Positions 1 to 7,198 of a DNA stretch of 19,833 nucleotides are shown here, in pieces (within the stretch, counting starts at the first letter, position 1; each line of letters begins with the position of its first letter). The position numbers and the translations under genes are program-made. The notes beneath the pieces are model-generated. The model saw nothing but the letters and a program-made list of their open reading frames with translations. It was not told the origin of the DNA and ran no database searches. This stretch comes from Lachnospiraceae bacterium UBA7054 (GTDB lineage Bacteria; Bacillota; Clostridia; Lachnospirales; Lachnospiraceae), in NCBI GenBank assembly GCA_002492725.1, contig DLAF01000036.1, positions 29,457-49,289 of the forward strand, in the 5' to 3' direction.

Positions 1-108
1 GTAGGTTCAAAATAACAAGACTTTGTCGTGCATTTCAGGTTATCCTTATTATATACGAATTGACCGCAAAATACAACAGGATTTTTTGGTAATCATGCTA
101 TCATATGA

Positions 109-137
109 TTGCATTCAAGCTGCGCTTCCCTTATACT
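109..137 (+). promoter_or_regulatory. Sigma-A type promoter of the acetyltransferase gene
   Basis: TTGCAT at 109-114 and TATACT at 132-137 are separated by exactly 17 bases, a good vegetative promoter fit. Transcription would start near 144, leaving a leader of about 70 nt. A 10-base perfect palindrome, ATCATATGAT (100-109), touches the first base of the -35 box and could be an operator. Bases 1-99 show no gene that I can support. Confidence 0.6.
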
Positions 138-164
138 ATAAAATAAACTGACAGGCATGACAAT

Positions 165-184
165 TACCCACTTTTTTGTGGGTA
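165..184 (+). promoter_or_regulatory. 5'-UTR hairpin with U6 loop
   Basis: TACCCAC (165-171) pairs perfectly with GTGGGTA (178-184) around a loop of six T. It lies in the leader, about 10 bases upstream of the ribosome site of the acetyltransferase. No T-run follows the stem on either strand, so it is not an ordinary terminator. An mRNA-stability or translation-control role is possible but is inference. Confidence 0.5.
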
Positions 185-215
185 TCCGGACATTTGTTGA
201 TAAGGGAGGAAGCAT

Positions 216-788
216 ATGAAACACTGCGGAACGAGGAGACTTGAGACCGAAAGACTGATCCTGAGAAGATTCACCCCGGAAGACGCGAAACCCATGTACC
301 GCAATTGGGCGTCCGACGACGAGGTGACCAAATTCCTGACCTGGCCTACGCATGCCAATATCGACGTGTCGAAACACGTGATCGAAATGTGGGTAAATTC
401 CTATGCCGATGAAAAAAGCTATCAATGGGCAATCGTAGTAAAAGGAAACGGCAATGAACCAATCGGCAGCATCAGCGCCGTGCGTATGAATGAGGATATT
501 GCCATGGTACATGTCGGATACTGTATTGGTAAAGCATGGTGGCATCAGGGCATCACTTCCGAAGCCTTAAAGGCGGTGATCACATTCTTCTTCGATGAGG
601 TGGATGTCAATCGGATCGAAGCAAGGCATGATCCGCAAAACCCACATTCCGGCAACGTCATGAAAAAATGCGGCCTGCACTATGAAGGCACCATGCGAAT
701 GGCTGATCGAAACAATCAGGGCATCGTAGACACCTGCTACTACGCCATACTAAAATCCGACTGGCAACAAATGTGTAAAACGCCATAA
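216..788 (+). CDS. GNAT family N-acetyltransferase (RimJ/RimL-like)
   Basis: The 190-residue protein is a single GNAT domain of the RimJ/RimL type, which transfers acetyl from acetyl-CoA to an amine on a protein terminus or small molecule. It opens with the family-typical LETERLILRRFT (residues 9-20). The acetyl-CoA loop region reads HQGITSEAL (110-118), and the C-terminal N...KKCGLHYEG motif is at 147-158. No signal peptide or membrane segment is seen, so it should be cytoplasmic. The ATG at 216 follows GGGAGG at a spacing of about 6-7. It is a single-gene unit with its own promoter (109-137), converging on the ABC transporter pair. The substrate cannot be told from the sequence; ribosomal-protein or antibiotic acetylation are both possible for this family. 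Confidence 0.85.
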   Translation: MKHCGTRRLETERLILRRFTPEDAKPMYRNWASDDEVTKFLTWPTHANIDVSKHVIEMWVNSYADEKSYQWAIVVKGNGNEPIGSISAVRMNEDIAMVHVGYCIGKAWWHQGITSEALKAVITFFFDEVDVNRIEARHDPQNPHSGNVMKKCGLHYEGTMRMADRNNQGIVDTCYYAILKSDWQQMCKTP

Positions 789-816
789 GCCAACGTTTTA
801 AAATCACCTGCACATT

Positions 817-841
817 GGGGCATTTCATCATGCCCCTTTAT
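817..841 (+). terminator. Weak terminator after the acetyltransferase, overlapping the convergent stop codon
   Basis: GGGGCA (817-822) pairs with TGCCCC (831-836) over an 8-base loop, followed by TTTATAA on the + strand. The T-run is short, so efficiency is uncertain. The stop codon of the convergent ABC gene (828-830) lies inside the loop. Confidence 0.4.
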
Positions 842-2708
842 AATATTGCGCCTGCGCGTGCCAAAGTTTACTGTATTTACCGCCTGCGTCAGCTACCAGC
901 GCATCATGCGCGCCCTGCTGTATGAGCCTGCCATGGTCGAACACGGCAATGGAGTCACAGAAACGGCAGCTTGACAGCCTGTGGCTGATAAACACAGACG
1001 TCTTGTTTTCCGTCAGCTTGTTAAAATTCTCATAGACAGCCGCCTCCGCGATTGGATCCAGCGCCGCCGTCGGCTCGTCTAAGACCACAAACGGCGCATC
1101 CTTGTAGAGAGCACGGGCAAGCGCGACTTTCTGCCATTCGCCGCCCGAAAGTTCTATTGCTTCCGCGTCATAGTCGCGCCAGAGCGCCCGCCGTAAACTG
1201 TTTCTCTCTTTGGCGGACAGATCGTTGTCCAGACTTTCCAGTTTATCGCTTAGTCCCGCGCGGATCAGACAGTCCCGCACATAGGTTTCGTCATACTCTG
1301 TACTGACCGCCACATTCTCCCCCAGCGGAAATCCCAATATCTTATAATCCTGAAACACTACGGAAAAAAGCGCCATATATTCATCGTAGCGATATCTCGT
1401 AATATCAATGCCGTTTAATAAAATCTTCCCCTCGGTTGGGTCATAAAGACGGCAGAGCAGTTTGATAAAGGTCGTCTTGCCCGACCCGTTCTCGCCTACG
1501 ATCGCCAGCCTGTCGCCAATCTTAAATTTCATGCTGACATGACGAAGCGCCCACTCGTCTGTGCGGGGATAGCGGAAACTGACATCCCGAAATTCAATCT
1601 CGTAGTCGATATCATCCCTCTTTTCCACCGCCAGCGTGCCCTTGTACATATCATTTGGCATATCCAGGTAGGCAAAGAGGATCGCCAAATAGCGATTGTT
1701 GTCTTTTATGCGTCCGATATCCGCGGCAGCGTTTGAGACAGCCGTCACGAACCGCTGCGTCGTCCCCTGATAGAGAATAAAGCTGCCGATGCCAAACACA
1801 CCGATGAACGCCTTCGCCGCCACAAATAGAAAGACACAGAGATTTAACGCGGCATTCAGGAGAATGGATAGGAAATGATATTTGATGGTCACCTTTTCCA
1901 TCTCCTCAATCCATTTAGGGCGCAGTTTCTTTCGCAGTTCCTTGATCACGAGCGCATCCAGATGAAAGAAAATCATATCTGCTCCCCATAAACGCATGAA
2001 GGCGGACTGGTGCGTATTTTCCTTTGCCAGCTTGCCTAACGCCTTTTGCTGCTTCACGCTGCAGACAGCGGCAATCCTGACGGAACAGACCGCGCTAATC
2101 AGAATCAATGCCAGAATCACTAACGAAGAAGCAGGCGAATTGATAAAGGCAAACACCCCTGTATATTCGCCCTGTGCAGTCATGACCAGCATGGATGCCG
2201 TCAGGGAGGCGGAGAAAACAGCTCCCATAAGATCATTAAGCAAAGAACAAAACTGCCATTTCACCTGATAAAGCCCTGCGCCCGTGGCATTGATGCCCGC
2301 CTGAATCTCTGACCTGCGAAGTACCACATCCGGATCTTCAAGATGTTCATACTGAAATTCATTCTGCGCATCAGCCATATAAATATCGTTTTTTTGATAC
2401 ATAAACGCCTCGCACAGATTTCTACGGCTCTGCAGAAGTTTTACCACAATCGAAAGGAATAGCCCGCCAAACACTGTAATCCCTGCCAGACGAAGGAGCT
2501 TCCCGTAATCGCAGTCTCCCGCCAGTTCATTCACCATCTGCGCTGACAGATAAAGACCAAAATAGGGAAGAAGCGTCTCCGCGAACGTACAGAGTACCTG
2601 ATACAGCCAAAAATGCGGCAGCATCTCATTGATGATCCTGATACCGCGCCGGATCAGCCCCCATTCTTCCCGCAAGGTACGCTTCCCTGTCTCATCATTC
2701 CACTTCAC
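828..2708 (-). CDS. ABC exporter half-transporter, fused membrane and ATPase domains (second of pair)
   Basis: This is an exporter-type ABC protein of 626 residues when started at GTG 2708. An N-terminal domain with several hydrophobic helices is followed by an ATPase domain. The ATPase carries Walker A GENGSGKT (about 405-412), signature LSGGEWQ (520-526), Walker B ending VLDEP (D544/E545) and H-loop ISHRLS (H576), so the nucleotide site looks active. The frame is open to an ATG at 2771, but that start overlaps the preceding gene by 77 bases. GTG 2708 has AGGGGGAG upstream at good spacing and leaves a 14-base overlap with the preceding stop, typical of translational coupling. It is probably the partner of the 612-residue half-transporter upstream. 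Substrate unknown; peptides or antimicrobial compounds are usual for pairs beside LytTR/GHKL systems. Confidence 0.88.
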   Translation of the reverse strand: MKWNDETGKRTLREEWGLIRRGIRIINEMLPHFWLYQVLCTFAETLLPYFGLYLSAQMVNELAGDCDYGKLLRLAGITVFGGLFLSIVVKLLQSRRNLCEAFMYQKNDIYMADAQNEFQYEHLEDPDVVLRRSEIQAGINATGAGLYQVKWQFCSLLNDLMGAVFSASLTASMLVMTAQGEYTGVFAFINSPASSLVILALILISAVCSVRIAAVCSVKQQKALGKLAKENTHQSAFMRLWGADMIFFHLDALVIKELRKKLRPKWIEEMEKVTIKYHFLSILLNAALNLCVFLFVAAKAFIGVFGIGSFILYQGTTQRFVTAVSNAAADIGRIKDNNRYLAILFAYLDMPNDMYKGTLAVEKRDDIDYEIEFRDVSFRYPRTDEWALRHVSMKFKIGDRLAIVGENGSGKTTFIKLLCRLYDPTEGKILLNGIDITRYRYDEYMALFSVVFQDYKILGFPLGENVAVSTEYDETYVRDCLIRAGLSDKLESLDNDLSAKERNSLRRALWRDYDAEAIELSGGEWQKVALARALYKDAPFVVLDEPTAALDPIAEAAVYENFNKLTENKTSVFISHRLSSCRFCDSIAVFDHGRLIQQGAHDALVADAGGKYSKLWHAQAQYYKGA

Positions 2709-4533
2709 CGTTCTCCCCCTCTCTGTAATATCTGCTTTGCAGTTCAAACAGCTCCCTGTACTTTCCGCCATCCGCCATCAACTCATCATGGGTGCCAACC
2801 TCCGCGATGCCCGCGCCGTCAAGCAGGAAAATGCGGTCGCAGAATCTCGTAGATGCCAGACGATGGGAGATAAAAATGGATGTCGCATTCGATGCGATCT
2901 GATGGTAATTCCGATACATCCGATCCTCCGCAATGGGATCAAGCGCCGCCGTCGGCTCATCGAGAATCATACAAAGCGGGGCTTTGTAGAGAAGCCGCGC
3001 CAGCAAAAGCTTCTGCTTTTCTCCGCCGGACAGCTCCACGCCGTCCTCATATAACTCCCTGCTAAGGGGCGTATCCGCGCCTTTCGGTAAAGACGCGATT
3101 TTCTCCGTCAATCCTGCCAACCGAATGCAGTTGTCTACCCTGTCCCTGTCAATCTCAGCTTCCTCTGCTGCGGCAATATTCTGCGCAATGGATGCAGGCA
3201 GCAGATTGAACTGCTGCGGCACGATGCCAAACAACGAATACATCTCGTCCCTGTTATATTCATATAAGCTGTGCCCGTTCAGCAGAATCTCCCCCTCGTC
3301 CGGCAGGAGCAAGCCGCACATCAGCTTGGTGAGTGTCGTCTTTCCCGCGCCGTTTGGTCCCACCAACGCGATCTTCTCACCCGCCTTGATATGAAAAGAG
3401 ACATTTTCAAGCACCCTTTTCTCTCCCTCAGGGTATTGATAAGAAACGTTTCTAAATGTAATTGAAAAAGGCTCCTGTGGAATTGGAATGCCCGCTCCAC
3501 GGTTGAGCCTGCCCTCTATTTCCATCGCTTCCCGAAAATCGGAGACCTGCATCGCTCCCTCCGATACTTTATTTATAATTTCCAGAATACTGCCCATCAC
3601 ACCCGACAAAGATGTGATTGCTGAGAAATACAACACAAAGGAGGCCGCGTCCATGCTGCCCCGCACGGCTTCCGCAATCAGGAAAGCATATGCCGCCCCG
3701 TCGCGGACGAAAACAACGAGATAGTTTACAAGCGCCGTAAGGATGGCGCGGCGTTCCATCTTCCGCCGCTCTCCCAGACTGAGGGTAAGCAACCCCATCA
3801 GCCTTTCATGCAGAAACCCTTTCATGCCATACAACCGTATATCCTTGGCGTAACTAAGGTCCTGAGAAATTGACCACGAGATACAGTTGATCTTTTTCTC
3901 AAGGTCGTTGCGGATATCCCGCTCCTCCCAGTTCCTTCGCCGCTCCCACTTCCCCATTACGGCATTTAACGCACAGCCTGCGGCGAGCAGCAGGATAATA
4001 AGCGGATGCAGCAGAGATATTACTGTTCCAAACAGCAGAAATTTCAGAATTTCGGAAAGCATATCTGTAAAATATTTCGGAAAATGCACTCCCGCTGTAT
4101 GATTGTCTCCGGAAGCATTTTGCGCCCGTTCATTCCACTTCTGCACCTCCGGATCATAGCCAAGATACCTGTCCCTGTCGCGCAGATAGGTTTCCCAGCG
4201 CAGTTTCATGTGATTCAAAACATACATTTCCATATAAAAACTCTTTGTGGTAATCACATTATCGGAAATACTGCACAAAAGCTGCGCAAACAGTAAGCCT
4301 ATGATCACCAGCGCTGCCTGTGAGAATCTGCCTGATTTTTCCAGTGCCGAAAGCATAATGGACGGCGTATAAAGCGCCAGCGCCGAAAGCGCCAGAGAAA
4401 CAGGAACGGTCAAAATTCCGGCAAACACCAGTTTTCTTTCACTTTGCCACAACAGCCGGTAAATATATCCTACGCAGGAAAACAGTCCGTATTTTGGCTT
4501 GCGCTTCGGCACTTTCTTCGTCGCTTTTTTCAT
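2695..4533 (-). CDS. ABC exporter half-transporter, fused membrane and ATPase domains (first of pair)
   Basis: A 612-residue exporter-type ABC protein. It has a short basic N-terminus, a membrane domain over roughly residues 25-330, and an ATPase domain from about 356 onwards. The ATPase shows Walker A GPNGAGKT (392-399), Q-loop near 440, signature LSGGEKQ (501-507), Walker B MILDEP (D525/E526) and H-loop ISHRLA (H557). The catalytic glutamate is present here and in the next gene, so if they form a heterodimer neither site is obviously dead. The ATG at 4533 is the only start codon nearby, but the nearest GGAG is about 15 bases away, farther than usual. The signalling operon upstream ends in a terminator, so this pair needs its own promoter in 4534-4594. 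Confidence 0.88.
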   Translation of the reverse strand: MKKATKKVPKRKPKYGLFSCVGYIYRLLWQSERKLVFAGILTVPVSLALSALALYTPSIMLSALEKSGRFSQAALVIIGLLFAQLLCSISDNVITTKSFYMEMYVLNHMKLRWETYLRDRDRYLGYDPEVQKWNERAQNASGDNHTAGVHFPKYFTDMLSEILKFLLFGTVISLLHPLIILLLAAGCALNAVMGKWERRRNWEERDIRNDLEKKINCISWSISQDLSYAKDIRLYGMKGFLHERLMGLLTLSLGERRKMERRAILTALVNYLVVFVRDGAAYAFLIAEAVRGSMDAASFVLYFSAITSLSGVMGSILEIINKVSEGAMQVSDFREAMEIEGRLNRGAGIPIPQEPFSITFRNVSYQYPEGEKRVLENVSFHIKAGEKIALVGPNGAGKTTLTKLMCGLLLPDEGEILLNGHSLYEYNRDEMYSLFGIVPQQFNLLPASIAQNIAAAEEAEIDRDRVDNCIRLAGLTEKIASLPKGADTPLSRELYEDGVELSGGEKQKLLLARLLYKAPLCMILDEPTAALDPIAEDRMYRNYHQIASNATSIFISHRLASTRFCDRIFLLDGAGIAEVGTHDELMADGGKYRELFELQSRYYREGENGEVE

Positions 4534-4561
4534 TGTAAATCCAGCCGGCTCCTTTCCCCTA

Positions 4562-4583
4562 TTTACTATACCTATAATATACC
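4562..4583 (-). promoter_or_regulatory. Tandem 11-bp repeat in the promoter region of the ABC pair
   Basis: Reading the - strand, GGTATATTATA (4583-4573) is followed directly by GGTATAGTAAA (4572-4562), matching at 9 of 11 positions. Both units contain TATA-like hexamers (TATATT, TATAGT) that could serve as a -10 box, but no convincing -35 is present at 17 bases. The repeat sits between the terminator of the signalling operon and the ribosome site of the first ABC gene. That is where an activator such as the neighbouring LytTR regulator could bind; this role is inference. Confidence 0.4.
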
Positions 4584-4594
4584 TTTCTTACACT

Positions 4595-4641
4595 AAAAAA
4601 GCATTCCGTAACCCAAAAGTCATTTTCGGTGAACGAAATGC
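4595..4641 (-). terminator. Rho-independent terminator of the LytTR/GHKL operon
   Basis: On the - strand GCATTTCGT (4641-4633) pairs with ACGGAATGC (4609-4601), nine pairs including one G-U. An inner ACC/GGT pairing closes a large loop. The stem is followed at once by six T (4600-4595). It begins 11 bases after the kinase stop codon. Confidence 0.75.
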
Positions 4642-4652
4642 GTTTCTTGAAT

Positions 4653-5309
4653 TTATTGTAAGGGAATCAACAGCTCCGCCGTAAATCCACCGTCCTCGCT
4701 GTCCGCCGAGAAAAGACCGCCGTATTTTTTGACAAGACTTTCCACCCGCATAAGACCCAGCCCATGCTGTTCCCCCTTCGCCGACGCAAACAGATTCTTT
4801 CGTTTCTCACGCTTCTTTCCGGCGGCGTTGGTGAATGCCAGATAAAGCTGGGTATTCTTCTGCCCGATGTATATGCGCAAGAACCTGTCCTCCTGCGGGA
4901 GCCTCTTATTCTCTTCGATGGCATTATCCAGAAGATTGCCGATGATAGCGCATAAATCTACGTCGCTGACCGGTGTGCCCGCCGGAATCTTCGCTTTGAC
5001 ATTGACCACGATCTCATTCTGCGCCGCAATGTTCAGCTTTCCATTCAAGATCGCATCAACCATCACCCTGCCGGTCTTGACCGTGGTATCCACCTGCGTC
5101 AGATCATCGTTCAACTGGCGCAGATAGGCGTTCACATCCTCATATTTTCCCAAAGCCATGCTCGCCTGCATCGCCTGAATGTGGTTGTGATAATCGTGCC
5201 GCCAGCCCCGCATCTTCTTATACATTGACTCTACTTCGTCGCAGTATTTTTGGAGCAGGTCGCTCTGGTAGTCCTCGATTCGTTTGTTGATCCATTTTTG
5301 AAATATCAT
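4653..5309 (-). CDS. Soluble GHKL sensor histidine kinase (AgrC-like catalytic core, no membrane domain)
   Basis: The 218-residue protein contains only the kinase core of the AgrC/GHKL class. The histidine box HDYHNH is at 38-43, preceded by a helical segment with MRGWRHD. The N-box NLLDNAIEE is at 125-133, the ATP-lid region includes KGEQHGLGL (178-186), and it ends in a short beta tail. Typical AgrC-type kinases carry an N-terminal block of membrane helices of about 200 residues; here nothing hydrophobic precedes the core. ATG 5309 has AAGGTG upstream at good spacing, and the previous stop is 50 bases away, so no missing sensor exon is hidden. It is co-transcribed with the LytTR regulator and should phosphorylate it at D60. 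The signal input is unknown; it may act through a partner such as the ABC exporter downstream. Confidence 0.88.
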   Translation of the reverse strand: MIFQKWINKRIEDYQSDLLQKYCDEVESMYKKMRGWRHDYHNHIQAMQASMALGKYEDVNAYLRQLNDDLTQVDTTVKTGRVMVDAILNGKLNIAAQNEIVVNVKAKIPAGTPVSDVDLCAIIGNLLDNAIEENKRLPQEDRFLRIYIGQKNTQLYLAFTNAAGKKREKRKNLFASAKGEQHGLGLMRVESLVKKYGGLFSADSEDGGFTAELLIPLQ

Positions 5310-5359
5310 CGGTACACCTTACCTGTTATTCTTTATCTATTTCCGTCTTTCCACATGCC

Positions 5360-6061
5360 CTAAAACAGCCGAATCATCTCTTTTCCGATCTTCTCCGCCA
5401 TTCCCCGGCTGATGGGAATTTCCTCACCGTTTTTTAACAGCACGCTGCTGCTTTTGATACGCGTGATGTGGCTGAGATTGACGCAGAATGACCGCTGACA
5501 TTTATAAAAAAGTTCATCCAATTCTTCGAGAATTTTATTAAAAGACCGTTTCATCCGATATGTTTCGTCAAACGTATGGATCAGCACATACTGTTTCTGC
5601 GCTTCGATATAAAGAATCTGAGAAAACGGCAGCAGATCCGTTCTATGGTCATAAGTCACACGCAGCCGTCTTTCCATTTTTTCCAGATTAGCGGCTGCCT
5701 TTTGCAGTACCGCATTCAATTTTTCAAAGGAAACCGGCTTCATGAGATAATGCAGTGCATCGACTTCATACCCTTCCGCAATAAAATCAGGATAACCGGT
5801 AATAAAGACGATCTGCACCGCATCGTTTTTAAGCCGTATCTTCTTTGCAAGGTCAACGCCGTTCATTTCTCCCATTTCAATATCCAACAGGAGGATATCA
5901 AAGTCCTTCTCTTCCTCATAGGCAAACAAAAAGGCTTCTGCGGACGGAAAGGTCAAAATATGCGCTATATGCCCGGCTGCGTCTGCCCAACGGGTGACGA
6001 GGGCGCTGATGTATTCGGTATCAACGGCATTGTCATCAATTACTGAAATATTGTACTGCAT
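5360..6061 (-). CDS. LytTR-family response regulator
   Basis: A 233-residue two-domain regulator. The receiver domain covers about residues 1-122, with acidic pocket DD at 9-10, phospho-acceptor D60 (in LLLDIEMGEMNG), T88 and K108 (in LMKPVS). The LytTR DNA-binding domain covers about 135-231, with the family-typical ILYIEAQKQYV (149-159) and CQRSFCVNLSHI (188-199) segments. The frame is open to a TTG at 6076, but the ATG at 6061 has GGAAGG seven bases upstream and is preferred. It is the first gene of the regulator-kinase pair and likely controls the adjacent ABC exporter genes, as is common for this family. No clear promoter is seen in the 79 bases upstream, so it may be read from a promoter before the HIT-like gene. 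Confidence 0.9.
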   Translation of the reverse strand: MQYNISVIDDNAVDTEYISALVTRWADAAGHIAHILTFPSAEAFLFAYEEEKDFDILLLDIEMGEMNGVDLAKKIRLKNDAVQIVFITGYPDFIAEGYEVDALHYLMKPVSFEKLNAVLQKAAANLEKMERRLRVTYDHRTDLLPFSQILYIEAQKQYVLIHTFDETYRMKRSFNKILEELDELFYKCQRSFCVNLSHITRIKSSSVLLKNGEEIPISRGMAEKIGKEMIRLF

Positions 6062-6140
6062 GGCATGTCCTTCCAAACCTCATTGCATCATTTGGTAAAT
6101 TTGTTTCATTTTGCGAATAACTTTCAACACCATTCTCAAC

Positions 6141-6416
6141 TCACTCTTTTGCCCGAAACGATGTGGAAAACAGGGAATCATTGGTAAACATATGAAAGTG
6201 CACCTGTTGAACTTCTTGCCTTTTTCCTCCATTTGCCACGATTACAAACCCGTCATGGTATTCGGGTTGTTTCGCACTTATGTCCTTTACCGCCTCCCAA
6301 ACCTTCGCAAAATACCTGATAAATCTTTCTTCTGAAATTTGCTGTAAATTTTTAACTGCTCTTTTAGGCGAAATAATAATATTTTTGTACAGTAACTTTT
6401 TGAGCATCTTGTTCAT
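6141..6416 (-). CDS. Short HIT-domain-like protein, N-terminally reduced
   Basis: A 91-residue frame (ATG 6416; AAGGA nine bases upstream). Two parts look like a histidine-triad protein: NIIISPKRAVKNLQQIS (12-28) resembles the strand-loop that leads into the HIT helix, and ANGGKRQEVQQVHFHMF (61-77) resembles the active-site strand. The triad reads Q-V-H-F-H-M: the middle histidine, which is the nucleophile in the family, is kept, and the first is replaced by glutamine. The usual 30 or more N-terminal residues are missing, and an in-frame stop lies just upstream, so this is either a compact HIT variant or a decayed remnant. A nucleotide phosphoramidase or hydrolase role would follow from the family only if it is active. 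Confidence 0.5.
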   Translation of the reverse strand: MNKMLKKLLYKNIIISPKRAVKNLQQISEERFIRYFAKVWEAVKDISAKQPEYHDGFVIVANGGKRQEVQQVHFHMFTNDSLFSTSFRAKE

Positions 6417-6486
6417 CCTCAACAATCCTTAAATATCTGTCCCCTTATCATAGTACAATTTCTTGCTGCAATATGCAAAGTGATTT

Positions 6487-7158
6487 TCACCACAAAAACG
6501 GAAGCATCCGATATTTTACTTTCTTTTGATACTCTATATATCCCTCTAACTCATTCGCAAGCACTTCCTCCTCATTTTTAATCCGCTTGGCAATAATGAA
6601 GGGATAAAAAAGAAAAATAGCAAACGAAATGACAGAGCCCAACACGATCGGCATGGAAAGAAACATAATAATCGTCGCGCTGTACATGGGATGACGGACA
6701 ATCCCATAAAGTCCGGTATCGATCACCTTTTGCCCTTCCTGCACTTCTACCGTTCTTGAAAGGTAAGTGTTTTCCCGCAAAACCTCCGCGTAGAGAAGAT
6801 ACGAAAGCAAAAACAGTACCGCACCTGTCCATACAACCTGATCCGGCAATACGATCCATTGAAAGCGGAAATTTAAGCCGGCAATCACGAATCCTGCAAC
6901 GAACATCAAACCGCTGCATTTGATGACAAAACTCTGCTCCGCCTGTTCTTCTTTGGCTTGTAAGCGTTTTTTCAAAAGTTCCGGATTTTTAACCATCAAC
7001 ACAATGCCCGCGAAAAACATGGGAACAAACAAGATCCCCATAAACAGCCATGCGTTCCAATACTGAAAAGTCCCCGCAGGTATAAACAGCAGTATTCCTA
7101 TCAAAACTGCCCCAAGAACAAATTTACAGATTGCCTGAAAAAACAATTTTTTTGTCAT
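6487..7158 (-). CDS. Isoprenylcysteine carboxyl methyltransferase-like membrane protein
   Basis: A 223-residue integral membrane protein of the ICMT/phospholipid-methyltransferase fold. Hydrophobic helices lie near residues 10-28, 36-56, 82-98, 108-125 and 163-190. The S-adenosylmethionine-binding signature GLYGIVRHPMYSA is at 149-161, and the downstream EEEVLANELEGYIEY (196-210) is the typical C-terminal motif. The longer frame begins at 7173, but ATG 7158 has GGGAAGG immediately upstream and is the better start. The gene begins 40 bases after the stop of the large lipoprotein gene, with no terminator between, so the two are probably one transcript. In bacteria this family methylates varied and mostly unknown small or lipid substrates; prenylated protein substrates are not expected here. 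Confidence 0.82.
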   Translation of the reverse strand: MTKKLFFQAICKFVLGAVLIGILLFIPAGTFQYWNAWLFMGILFVPMFFAGIVLMVKNPELLKKRLQAKEEQAEQSFVIKCSGLMFVAGFVIAGLNFRFQWIVLPDQVVWTGAVLFLLSYLLYAEVLRENTYLSRTVEVQEGQKVIDTGLYGIVRHPMYSATIIMFLSMPIVLGSVISFAIFLFYPFIIAKRIKNEEEVLANELEGYIEYQKKVKYRMLPFLW

Positions 7159-7198
7159 AAAACACCTTCCCATCCATCCAAATCACAGCACTCCGGCA

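Noticed and set aside
93..545. 150-codon open frame antisense to the acetyltransferase
   Set aside because: No ribosome site, no recognisable family, and it lies mostly over a clear GNAT gene on the other strand.
4584..4625. Short frame within the terminator between kinase and ABC genes
   Set aside because: It lies wholly in the terminator stem and lacks a ribosome site.
6080..6109. Nine-codon frame (MKQIYQMMQ) before the LytTR regulator as a possible pheromone
   Set aside because: No ribosome site and too short and featureless to support as a signalling peptide.
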